Shown: positions 17,843 to 24,721 of the stretch, in pieces
How positions within the stretch are numbered: the first letter of the stretch is position 1
Layout of the letters: each line of letters begins with the position of its first letter
Source: Phenylobacterium deserti
GTDB lineage: Bacteria; Pseudomonadota; Alphaproteobacteria; Caulobacterales; Caulobacteraceae
DNA length: 64,000 nucleotides
Assembly (NCBI GenBank): GCA_945874825.1
Contig: CAMCIK010000002.1
Coordinates: forward strand, 1 to 64,000
Direction of reading: 5' to 3'
Notes under the pieces: generated by a model
Database searches by the model: none
What the model was told of the DNA's origin: nothing
The model's input: only the letters and a program-made list of their open reading frames with translations
Position numbers and translations under genes: made by a program

Positions 17843-17859
17843 GAAAGGAGGTGATCCAG
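17843..17859 (+). promoter_or_regulatory. Exceptionally long Shine-Dalgarno (17 nt complementary to the 16S rRNA 3' end)
   Basis: GAAAGGAGGTGATCCAG is the exact complement of the usual 16S rRNA 3' terminus (recalled sequence CTGGATCACCTCCTTTC). The GGAGG core (17847-17851) is seven bases before the GTG at 17859-17861, an ideal spacing. Ordinary sites in this window match four to six bases. Confidence 0.8.
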
Positions 17860-17921
17860 TGTCTCACCGTTATCTCTCGGAAGTCGCTGCTGGATTTATG
17901 ACCTCCGCGCTCGCGCGGTAG
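17859..17921 (+). CDS. 20-residue leader peptide
   Basis: GTG-initiated mini-ORF encoding MSHRYLSEVA followed by AGFMTSALAR, ending with TAG at 17919-17921. It is preceded by the strongest ribosome binding site in the window. It has no run of one amino acid, so a classical amino-acid-starvation attenuator is not obvious. Its codons 11-16 (17889-17906) contain CTGGAT and ACCTCC, which can fold back on the ribosome site. The codons for ALAR form a small CCGCG-CTCG-CGCGG hairpin (17905-17918). A peptide is likely made; its function, if any beyond placing ribosomes, is unknown. Confidence 0.6.
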   Translation: MSHRYLSEVAAGFMTSALAR

Positions 17922-17970
17922 CATTCTCCCATCGTCCTTGTGCGAAGCTGTGACTTCCACGATCGGTGTC

Positions 17971-18004
17971 GGGCGGCTCGGGAAACCGGGCCGCCCGTTT
18001 CGTT
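17971..18004 (+). terminator. Intrinsic terminator between the mini-ORF and the O-methyltransferase gene
   Basis: GGGCGGC at 17971-17977 pairs with GCCGCCC at 17990-17996 around a partly paired loop, followed by GTTTCGTTTT. It lies downstream of the mini-ORF and 50 bases upstream of the methyltransferase ATG, where it could act as a conditional terminator. Confidence 0.85.
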
Positions 18005-18053
18005 TTGGGGCCTGGGTGCGGCTGTAGCCGGCGGGTAGAGCGGAGGACAAGGA

Positions 18054-18728
18054 ATGCAGGACGAGGACCAAGCCTGGACCGCGGTGGATGCCTACTTCGC
18101 TGAGAGGCTCATCGGAAAGGACCCCTTGCGGTCCGAAATCCTGGAGACGAACGCCGCCCAAGGCCTTCCTCCCCACGACGTCTCACCCCTGCAAGGCCGG
18201 TTCCTGTCCCTTCTGGTCAAGGCCACGGGTGCCCGTCGCATCCTGGAGATCGGGACCCTGGGCGGGGTCTCGGCGACCTGGATGGCGCAAGCCCTGCCGG
18301 CCGGGGGCCAGCTGATCTCCCTGGAGGTGTCCCCGGATTACGCTGCCCTGGCCCGTCAGAGCCTGGACCGCGCGGGGATCGGCGACCGGGTTCAGATCCT
18401 TGTCGGTCCAGCCCTGGAGTCCCTGGCCCGCCTCGCCGCGGACGCCGGCCCGGCGTTTGACCTCGTCTTCATCGATGCCGACAAGCCGAACAATCCCGCC
18501 TATCTGGATTGGGCGCTGAAGCTGACACGGCCTGGCGGCCTTATCATCGGCGACAATGTGGTTCGCGGCGGCGCCGTTCTGGAGTCCGACTCCGAAGATG
18601 ATCGAGTCCGGGGCGTCCGGACCTTCACCGAGCGTCTCGGACGCGAACCGCGCCTGTTCTCAACCGCCCTGCAGACCGTCGGTGAAAAGGGATGGGACGG
18701 CATGACCCTGTCCTTCGTCGAGACATAG
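18054..18728 (+). CDS. SAM-dependent O-methyltransferase (CCoAOMT/COMT-like family)
   Basis: The 224-residue product has the class I methyltransferase fold of the caffeoyl-CoA O-methyltransferase-like family. Motif I is ARRILEIGTLGGVSATWMA (about 60-78), followed by GQLISLEVSPDYAALARQSL, the metal-binding-type FDLVFIDADKPNNPAYLDWAL (about 140) and GLIIGDNVVRGG. Bacterial members methylate catechols or related hydroxyls; the natural substrate cannot be told from sequence. ATG at 18054 with GGAGG seven bases upstream. It lies just after the leader RNA and terminator, which may regulate it. Confidence 0.85.
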   Translation: MQDEDQAWTAVDAYFAERLIGKDPLRSEILETNAAQGLPPHDVSPLQGRFLSLLVKATGARRILEIGTLGGVSATWMAQALPAGGQLISLEVSPDYAALARQSLDRAGIGDRVQILVGPALESLARLAADAGPAFDLVFIDADKPNNPAYLDWALKLTRPGGLIIGDNVVRGGAVLESDSEDDRVRGVRTFTERLGREPRLFSTALQTVGEKGWDGMTLSFVET

Positions 18729-18747
18729 ACCCGCGCTCAGAGTCGCC

Positions 18748-19905
18748 TCAGGCGCCGATCAGCTCCCGGCCGATCAGGTAGCGGCGGATCTCGTTGGTGC
18801 CCGCGCCGATGTCGTAGAGCTTGGCGTCGCGCAGCAGGCGCTCGGCGGGGAAGTCGCGGGTGTAGCCCGCGCCGCCCAGGGCCTGGATCGCCTCCAGCGC
18901 GACCTTCACGGCGTTTTCCGAGGCCAGGAGGATGGCGCCGGCGGCATCGTGGCGGGTCGCCTGGCCCGCGTCGCAGGCCCGCGCCACGGCATAGACATAG
19001 GCCCGGGCCGAGTTCAGGGCGACGTACATGTCCGCCACCTTGGCCTGGATGAGCTGGAAGGCGCCGATGGCCTGGCCAAACTGGCGGCGCTCGCGGACAT
19101 AGGGCACGACCAGGTCCAGGCAGGCCTGCATGATGCCCAGTGGACCCCCCGCCAGCACCGCCCGCTCGTAGTCCAGCCCGCTCATCAGGACGCCGACGCC
19201 GCTGTTCACCGGCCCCATGACGCTCTCCTCGGGAACCTCGCAGTCCTGGAAGACCAGCTCTGCCGTGTCGGAGCCCCGCATGCCCATCTTGTCGAGTTTC
19301 GGACTGGTGGAGAAGCCGGCGAAACCGCGCTCGATCAGGAAGGCGGTGATGCCCCGGGGGCCGGCGTCTGGATCTGTGCGGGCATAGACCACCAGGACGT
19401 CAGCGTGGGGGCCGTTGGTGATCCAGAACTTGGTTCCGTTGAGGACATAGCGGTCGCCGCGCCGCTCGGCGCGCAGGCGCATGGAGACGACGTCCGAGCC
19501 CGACCCCGCCTCGCTCATGGCCAGGGCGCCGACATGCTCACCCGAGATCAGCCGGGGCAGATGGCGCGCCTTCTGGGACTCGGTTCCCCAGCGGCGGATC
19601 TGGTTCACGCAGAGGTTGGAATGGGCACCGTAGGACAGGCCCACCGAGGCCGAGGCCCTGGAGATCTCCTCCATGGCGACCACGTGCTCGAGATAGCCCA
19701 GGCCGGCACCGCCATCCTCGGCCTCCACCGTGAGGCCCAGGAGGCCCAGGGCGCCCATCTGTGGCCAGAGGTCGCGGGGGAAGGCGTTGTCCCGGTCGAT
19801 GGCCGCCGCGCGCGGGGCGATGTGGTCAGCGGCAAAGCGGGCGACGGAGGCCCGCAGGGCGTCGGTGGTCTCGCCCAGGGCGAAGTCGAATTCAGGCTGG
19901 CTCAT
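18748..19905 (-). CDS. ivd: Isovaleryl-CoA dehydrogenase
   Basis: This 385-residue flavoprotein oxidises isovaleryl-CoA to 3-methylcrotonyl-CoA, directly upstream of methylcrotonyl-CoA carboxylase in leucine catabolism. Acyl-CoA dehydrogenase blocks are clear: [48 protein letters not shown] and [12 protein letters not shown]. The catalytic base is E247 in [16 protein letters not shown], the special position used by isovaleryl-CoA dehydrogenases, while the usual C-terminal glutamate is replaced ([12 protein letters not shown]). That pair of features makes the specificity call firm. The gene is separated from mccB by about 2.8 kb of unrelated plus-strand genes. Confidence 0.95.
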   Translation of the reverse strand: MSQPEFDFALGETTDALRASVARFAADHIAPRAAAIDRDNAFPRDLWPQMGALGLLGLTVEAEDGGAGLGYLEHVVAMEEISRASASVGLSYGAHSNLCVNQIRRWGTESQKARHLPRLISGEHVGALAMSEAGSGSDVVSMRLRAERRGDRYVLNGTKFWITNGPHADVLVVYARTDPDAGPRGITAFLIERGFAGFSTSPKLDKMGMRGSDTAELVFQDCEVPEESVMGPVNSGVGVLMSGLDYERAVLAGGPLGIMQACLDLVVPYVRERRQFGQAIGAFQLIQAKVADMYVALNSARAYVYAVARACDAGQATRHDAAGAILLASENAVKVALEAIQALGGAGYTRDFPAERLLRDAKLYDIGAGTNEIRRYLIGRELIGA

Positions 19906-19964
19906 GGCCCCTGCGTTAGCACGGGATAGCCCCGGGGGCGAGGTGGCGGAGCCCGGCGGGACGC

Positions 19965-21395
19965 CTAGAACATGATCAGCCGGGCGATGCCGAGGAGGGC
20001 CAGGAAGCCCATGAAGTCGGTCGCGAAGGTCACCAGAACGGAGGACGAGACCGCCGGATCCCGGCCGAGACGGTCCAGAATGATCGGGGCCAGGATCCCG
20101 GCCAGGGCGGCGACGAAGAAGTTGGCCACGATGGCCAGCCCCACGGTGAGGGCAAGTCGCGGATCCTGGAACAGGACCCAGACGGCGGCGGCCAGGAGCA
20201 CGGCCAGGATGGAGCCGTTCAGGAGGCCCGTCGCCACCTCGCGGCCGATGATGCGGGCCGAGTTGGCGGCGTTCAGCTCCCGGCTCGACAGGGCGCGAAC
20301 CGCCACGGCGAGGGTCTGGGTGCCGGCGTTCCCGCCGAGGGAGGAGACGATGGGCATGAGGATGGCCAGGGTCAGGACCTGGGCGATCACCCCCTGGAAG
20401 GCGCCGATCACGCTGGAGGCCAGGGCCGCCGTGCCCAGGTTGAGGACCAGCCAGGGCAGGCGCGAGCGGATGGCACCGGCCAGGCTGGCGTCACGTCCGA
20501 CATCGGACACGCCGGCCAGGGCCAGGATGTCCTCCTCGCCCGCCTCGCGGATGACGCCGACGATGTCGTCGACAGTCAGCTGGCCCACCAGCCGGCCGCC
20601 CGGCTCGACCACCGGGGCGGAGATCAGGTGGTACTTATCGAAGATGTAGGCCGCCTCTTCCTGGTCCATGCCCACCGGAATCTCGGTGAGGGGCTCCATG
20701 ATCCGGGCCAGGGGCGTGTCGCGGTCATGCCGCAACAGGCGGCTGACAGGAACCCCGCCCAGGGGCCGGTGGGAGGGATCGACTACGTAGACATCGAAGA
20801 ACAGCTCCGGCATCTCATCGTCGGCCGCAAGGAAGTGATCGAGGGCCTGGCCGACGGTCCAGAACTGGGGCGCTGAGGCCACCTCGCGCTGCATCAGGCG
20901 GCCAGCGGACTCTTCCTCGTAGGCCAGGGAGGTCTCGATGGCGGCCCGGTCGACGTCGGGCAGGGCAGCCAGGACCTGGGCCCGCTTGTCGTCCTCCAGG
21001 TCCTCGACCAGATCCACGACGTCGTCGGAGTCCAGCTCGCCGAGGGCCCGGACCAGGGTGGCCGAGGACATGCGATCAAGCAGTTCCTCGCGGATCTCGG
21101 GCTCGATCTCGGACAGGATCTCGGCCAGGGCCTCGGGGTCGAGGTGGGCCATCACCTCCTCGCGATCCCCCGCGGACAGGAAGCCCATCAGGTCGGCGAC
21201 GTCGGCGGGATGGAGGGCGGCCAGGAGTTCGCGCAGGCGCTCGGCGTCGCCCCGGTCGGCGGCGTCGACCACAAGGGCCACGAAGTCGGGATTGAGGGCA
21301 TAGTCGTCGCCGAGGGCCAGGTCCTCGAGATCCTCGACGACTGGACCGCCCGACATCACGTCATCACGCAGGGAATGTTCAGTGTCGCGGCTCAT
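19965..21395 (-). CDS. mgtE: Magnesium transporter MgtE
   Basis: The 476-residue product has an acidic N-terminal helical-repeat domain (about 35-160, [12 protein letters not shown] and [21 protein letters not shown]). A CBS-domain pair follows (about 165-290), then five transmembrane helices (about 315-475) with the pore motif [22 protein letters not shown]. MgtE homodimers are Mg2+-gated Mg2+ channels, in which the cytosolic N and CBS domains close the pore when Mg2+ is plentiful. Length and domain order are normal. ATG at 21393-21395. It stands alone, with a tRNA-Leu gene upstream on the same strand. Confidence 0.95.
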   Translation of the reverse strand: MSRDTEHSLRDDVMSGGPVVEDLEDLALGDDYALNPDFVALVVDAADRGDAERLRELLAALHPADVADLMGFLSAGDREEVMAHLDPEALAEILSEIEPEIREELLDRMSSATLVRALGELDSDDVVDLVEDLEDDKRAQVLAALPDVDRAAIETSLAYEEESAGRLMQREVASAPQFWTVGQALDHFLAADDEMPELFFDVYVVDPSHRPLGGVPVSRLLRHDRDTPLARIMEPLTEIPVGMDQEEAAYIFDKYHLISAPVVEPGGRLVGQLTVDDIVGVIREAGEEDILALAGVSDVGRDASLAGAIRSRLPWLVLNLGTAALASSVIGAFQGVIAQVLTLAILMPIVSSLGGNAGTQTLAVAVRALSSRELNAANSARIIGREVATGLLNGSILAVLLAAAVWVLFQDPRLALTVGLAIVANFFVAALAGILAPIILDRLGRDPAVSSSVLVTFATDFMGFLALLGIARLIMF

Positions 21396-21455
21396 GCGGA
21401 CCTGCCCCCCCTATGCGTTTCAGACTGGACCTTGTCCCCGGACCCTTTGTCTCAC

Positions 21456-21540
21456 TGGTGCGGTCGAGAAGACTCGAACTTCCACGGGTTGCCCCACAGC
21501 GACCTCAACGCTGCGCGTCTACCAATTCCGCCACGACCGC
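21456..21540 (-). tRNA. tRNA-Leu (GAG)
   Basis: Read on the minus strand, the seven-base acceptor stem GCGGTCG pairs with CGACCGC and is followed by an encoded ACCA end. The D-arm region TGGCGGAATTGGTAGACGC is typical of leucine tRNAs. The anticodon loop CGTTGAGGT gives GAG, a long class II variable arm follows, and the T-loop GTTCGAGTC is intact. It reads CUC/CUU leucine codons. Confidence 0.95.
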
Positions 21541-21590
21541 GCGTGGTGAGCGGGGGGCCTACCAAAGCCGGACGGCTTTGTGAAGCGCGA

Positions 21591-21845
21591 TCAGGAACTG
21601 GAGCCCGCCATGAAGTCGTAGACGTCCGCCGCCCGCGTCACCATGATGGCGATGCGGTCGTCATTTACCTGGATCTCGCCACGGGCCACCGGGTGGTTGT
21701 TGGCGAGGATCCAGACCTCGTCATTGACCGTGGCGTCCAGGGGGATGACAGCACCCCGGCCCATCCGGAGCAGTTGGGCCATGGGAAGGATCGACCGGCC
21801 AAGTAGGACCGAGATTTCGACGTTGACGGCGTTGATCTGGCCCAA
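21591..21845 (-). CDS. Stand-alone FliN/SpoA-domain protein
   Basis: The 84-residue product is almost entirely one SpoA (FliN C-terminal) domain: [31 protein letters not shown] followed by [27 protein letters not shown]. FliN forms the C-ring of the flagellar motor and binds FliM and FliH. This gene is isolated between tRNA-Leu and lipB, with no flagellar neighbours, and lacks the N-terminal region of normal FliN (over 100 residues). It may be a second, truncated FliN-like subunit or a regulator. Initiation appears to be TTG at 21845 with GGAAGG upstream. Confidence 0.8.
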   Translation of the reverse strand: MGQINAVNVEISVLLGRSILPMAQLLRMGRGAVIPLDATVNDEVWILANNHPVARGEIQVNDDRIAIMVTRAADVYDFMAGSSS

Positions 21846-21926
21846 GGCGGGTCACCTTCCAAGAACGCAAGCCGGGGCCGCGCACAGCTTGCGCGGCGAC
21901 TCATCCGCAATCAGATTGCGCGCAAC

Positions 21927-22640
21927 ATGATTGATCGGACGTTAAACAAGCCGGACTTCCGGCGCACCGACGGCGGAACCTGCGGCTGGGCCGTCTCACC
22001 AGGGTTGACGCCCTATCCCGAGGCGGCGGCGGCCATGGAGGCCCGGGCCGAGGCCATCGCCTGCGGCGAGGCCGCCGAACTGGTCTGGCTACTCGAGCAC
22101 CCGCCCCTCTATACCGCCGGGGTCTCGGCGCGGGACGCCGACCTCCTTGATGCCGATCGGTTCCCGGTCTTCCGCAGTCCCCGGGGCGGGCAGTACACCT
22201 ACCATGGCCCCGGCCAGAGGGTGGTCTACGTCCTGCTCGATCTGTCAGCCCGCCAGAAAGACATCCGCGCCTATGTGCAGGCCCTCGAAGCCTGGATCCT
22301 CGCGGCCCTGGCCCGGTTCGCTGTCGACGGCCTGGTCCGCGAGGGCCGGGTGGGCGTCTGGGTCGAGCGGCGCAGCCCCGGGGTGCCGGTCCGGGAGGAC
22401 AAGATCGCCGCCATCGGCGTCAAGGTCCGACGCTGGGTCTCGTTCCACGGGATTTCGCTGAACGTCGATCCGGACCTCTCACACTTCAGCGGCATCGTGC
22501 CCTGCGGCCAGACGGCCCATGGGGTGACCAGCCTTGCAGACCTAGGCCTGACCTGCAGCCTCGAGGATGCAGACGAAGCCCTGCGCTCTGCCTTCAACGG
22601 GGTGTTCGGGCCAGTGACGCCAGCGGAACCGCCAGTCTAG
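21927..22640 (+). CDS. lipB: Octanoyl-[acyl-carrier-protein]:protein N-octanoyltransferase
   Basis: LipB moves octanoate from acyl carrier protein to lipoyl domains, the first step of de novo lipoylation. The 237-residue product has [21 protein letters not shown] (about 86-106) and the catalytic pair K159 ([19 protein letters not shown]) and C193 (GIVPCG). Their 34-residue spacing equals K135/C169 of E. coli LipB. lipA is not in the window. ATG at 21927, divergent from the FliN-like gene across an 81-bp gap. Confidence 0.95.
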   Translation: MIDRTLNKPDFRRTDGGTCGWAVSPGLTPYPEAAAAMEARAEAIACGEAAELVWLLEHPPLYTAGVSARDADLLDADRFPVFRSPRGGQYTYHGPGQRVVYVLLDLSARQKDIRAYVQALEAWILAALARFAVDGLVREGRVGVWVERRSPGVPVREDKIAAIGVKVRRWVSFHGISLNVDPDLSHFSGIVPCGQTAHGVTSLADLGLTCSLEDADEALRSAFNGVFGPVTPAEPPV

Positions 22641-22647
22641 GCGAGGT

Positions 22648-23076
22648 CTAGGCGAGGGCCGAACCTCCGGCTGGCGGTGGCCCGTAGCGGTTCACCCCGG
22701 TCTCGCCGGAGAGTACGCCCAGCTCCACCACTGCCCAGATCAGCACTAGGACGAAGGGAAAGTCGAGGAACCCCGCGGGCTGGGGCCAGACGGCAACCAG
22801 GGCGGCCAGGACCAGGGCGGCAAACCAGCCGTTTCGTCCTCGGTCATGCAGGCGCCGGGCTAGAAGGCAGGCCGCGACCCAGACCAGGAGCGGCCAGACC
22901 AGCCAGCCGGTGATCCACTGCAGGGGCCCCGCGGACACGGCGTCGTAGACGACGGCGATGGCCAGGAGGACCAGGGCCGAGACCAGGAAGTCCCGGCGGC
23001 CCAGCCGGCCCTCGGCGCTGAGGAAGCGGGCGGCCAGGGCGTCCCGCCCGGAGGGAGGAGGCGTCGTTCCGGTCAC
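22648..23076 (-). CDS. DUF805 family membrane protein
   Basis: The 142-residue product has four hydrophobic segments (about 29-45, 52-70, 84-97 and 103-122). It also has the family signatures GRLGRRDFLVSALVL near the start and ACLLARRLHDRGRNGWFA in the second loop, which define DUF805 (YhaH-like) inner-membrane proteins. Function is not established. The GTG start at 23074-23076 overlaps the stop codon of the glutathione transferase gene as GTGA, so the two are co-translated. Confidence 0.82.
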   Translation of the reverse strand: MTGTTPPPSGRDALAARFLSAEGRLGRRDFLVSALVLLAIAVVYDAVSAGPLQWITGWLVWPLLVWVAACLLARRLHDRGRNGWFAALVLAALVAVWPQPAGFLDFPFVLVLIWAVVELGVLSGETGVNRYGPPPAGGSALA

Positions 23077-23687
23077 GTGGCGCGCGCCGGATCGCTCTGG
23101 GCCCAGGCCGGGCGGCGGGTGAAGGCCTCGAAGAAGGCGGTCAGCCTTGGCCGGCCAGGGCGCCAGGGCTCGCTGGAGAAACGGAAATCGAGGTAGCCGA
23201 GGGCGCAGGCGACGGCGATGTCACAGATCCGGGTGTCGTCGCCGGGGCGGAGTTCTGCACCCTCCAGCATGTCGAGGACCCGCCGGATCTTTTCGCCCTG
23301 CCCCCTTCGCCAGTCGGCCCAGCGCAGGGGCTCGGGCCGCAGCGCCTCCTCGTACCGGGCAAGCAGGGCCGCATCGAGCAGGCCGTCTGCGGCGGCGTGG
23401 AGGGTCTGCACCCGCCAGCGGGCCTCGCCATCGGCAGGGCACAACCGCCGGGGAGTGAGGCTGTCGAGGTAGTCGGCGATCACCCGGCTGTCGAAAAGGG
23501 CGTCAGCGTCATCCGTGATCAGGACCGGGATCTTGCCGAGGGGGTTCAGGGCCGAGAGCTCGGGCGTGTCGGCGACCGGCGAGGCGGACGCGTTCGCCGC
23601 CTCGATCTGGCCTTCGAGGCCGAGCTCTGCAGCGGCCAGCCAGACCTTCCGGGCATAGGGCGAGGCGGGGGAGAGCAGGAGCTTCAT
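23073..23687 (-). CDS. Glutathione S-transferase family protein
   Basis: The 204-residue product has a thioredoxin-like N-terminal domain beginning KLLLSPASPYARKVWLAAAE, whose SPYARKV corresponds to the glutathione-site serine region. The LNPLGKIPVLITDDADALFDSRVIADYLD block contains the cis-proline and the gamma-glutamyl-binding D-S pair. An all-helical C-terminal domain follows. This is the YibF-like bacterial subgroup by general look. The substrate is unknown. It is first in a two-gene unit with the DUF805 gene and stands apart from gshB (61067). Confidence 0.85.
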   Translation of the reverse strand: MKLLLSPASPYARKVWLAAAELGLEGQIEAANASASPVADTPELSALNPLGKIPVLITDDADALFDSRVIADYLDSLTPRRLCPADGEARWRVQTLHAAADGLLDAALLARYEEALRPEPLRWADWRRGQGEKIRRVLDMLEGAELRPGDDTRICDIAVACALGYLDFRFSSEPWRPGRPRLTAFFEAFTRRPAWAQSDPARAT

Positions 23688-23745
23688 GGGGCCATCTTGC
23701 CGCGCCTGCCGGGCTTAGGGTAGCGGCAAAAGACGGTCCCTGGCC

Positions 23746-24597
23746 TCATGCCGGGTCGAAGCGCAGGGGCCCACCCCAGAAGGTGGCGACGAGGCCGTTC
23801 TGCGGGCCGGGCGATCCGGTGGTGAGGAAGCGGCGCTGGCCGGTTCCGCCGGCCATGTATTCCGGGTGCCGCTCCAGATAGCGACCCAGCGCCTCGGCGG
23901 TGGCATCCGGCTGGTGGATCAGCGGCGTGCCGGGCGGCAGGGCGGCGCGAAACAGGTCGGCGACGATCTCATAGTGGGTGCAGCCGAGCACGGCCCGGTC
24001 AGGATGCCGACCGATACGGCGGCGCAGGGCATCGACATGGCCCGCGATCTCCGTCGCCAGAACCGCCTGACCAGCACCATCCTCGATCATCCGCGCCAGG
24101 TTCGGACAGGGCTCGGAGAAGACGGCGAGGTCCTGCTTGCGCTTGTCGATCTCGATCTCGAAAACGCGACTGCTGGCCGTGCCGGGGGTGGAAAAGACGC
24201 CGAGAACATCCACCTTGGTCACCTGTTCGCCGCGGCGTTCGGCCTCATGCTCCCAGGGCAAGCCGGTGGCCGCCTCGATGGTCGGGACAATGATCCCCAG
24301 CACATTCAGGGTGCGGCCCGTCTCGCGGCGATATCCCGGTAGCCAGGTCTGCTGCAGCCGGCGCAGGGCGATGGCCGAAGCGGTGTTGCAGGCCAGCACG
24401 ACAAGGCTGGCACCCTCATCGAACAGCCGGATACAGCCGGCCCGGGTGAGGTCGACAATCTCCTCGCCGGGGCGGCCGCCGTAGGGCGCATTGGCCTGAT
24501 CGGCGAGATAGACGAAGTCGGCGGCCGGAAACCGCTCGACGAGCGCACGGTGCACGGACAGGCCGCCAACACCGGAATCGAAGACGCCAATGGACAT
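23746..24597 (-). CDS. murI: Glutamate racemase
   Basis: MurI supplies D-glutamate for peptidoglycan. The 283-residue product begins with IGVFDSGVGGLSVHRAL and has both catalytic cysteines, C70 in VLACNTASAIALRRLQ and C206 in AVLGCTHYEIV, which act as the two acid-base residues. FVYLADQANAPYG and the C-terminal FLTTGSP complete the family pattern. The protein is slightly longer than average because of an insertion around 113-127 (WEHEAERRGEQVTKV). ATG at 24595-24597. Confidence 0.95.
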   Translation of the reverse strand: MSIGVFDSGVGGLSVHRALVERFPAADFVYLADQANAPYGGRPGEEIVDLTRAGCIRLFDEGASLVVLACNTASAIALRRLQQTWLPGYRRETGRTLNVLGIIVPTIEAATGLPWEHEAERRGEQVTKVDVLGVFSTPGTASSRVFEIEIDKRKQDLAVFSEPCPNLARMIEDGAGQAVLATEIAGHVDALRRRIGRHPDRAVLGCTHYEIVADLFRAALPPGTPLIHQPDATAEALGRYLERHPEYMAGGTGQRRFLTTGSPGPQNGLVATFWGGPLRFDPA

Positions 24598-24721
24598 GAA
24601 CTGGCTTTAGCGCCCCACCCGCGAGGCGTCCATGCGGCGCATTACAGTCCGTTCATGTGACGATCGTCGGGAATGCGCCCAAGATGCCTCATTATGACGT
24701 TTTTCTGACCACGGAGCGATC

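Larger units (their letters stand above)
17777..18004 (+). ncRNA. Structured leader RNA with mini-ORF, extended anti-16S site and terminator
   Basis: Three structural parts can be drawn. A 5' hairpin pairs GGACAA (17777-17782) and CCAGC (17788-17792) with GCTGG (17820-17824) and TTGTCC (17830-17835). A middle part holds the ribosome site and mini-ORF, with alternative pairings: 17847-17852 with 17901-17906, 17854-17859 with 17890-17895, and 17879-17887 with 17950-17958. A 3' intrinsic terminator lies at 17971-18004. The RNA sits 50 bases before the O-methyltransferase gene, so it could be an attenuator leader for that gene or a free-standing small RNA. Transcript ends and promoter are inferred, and no Rfam family is recognised. 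Confidence 0.6.

Noticed and set aside
17843-17859. Fragment of a 16S rRNA gene on the minus strand
   Set aside because: The match to the rRNA end stops after 17 bases; the flanking sequence has no rRNA similarity and the match is placed exactly as a ribosome binding site.
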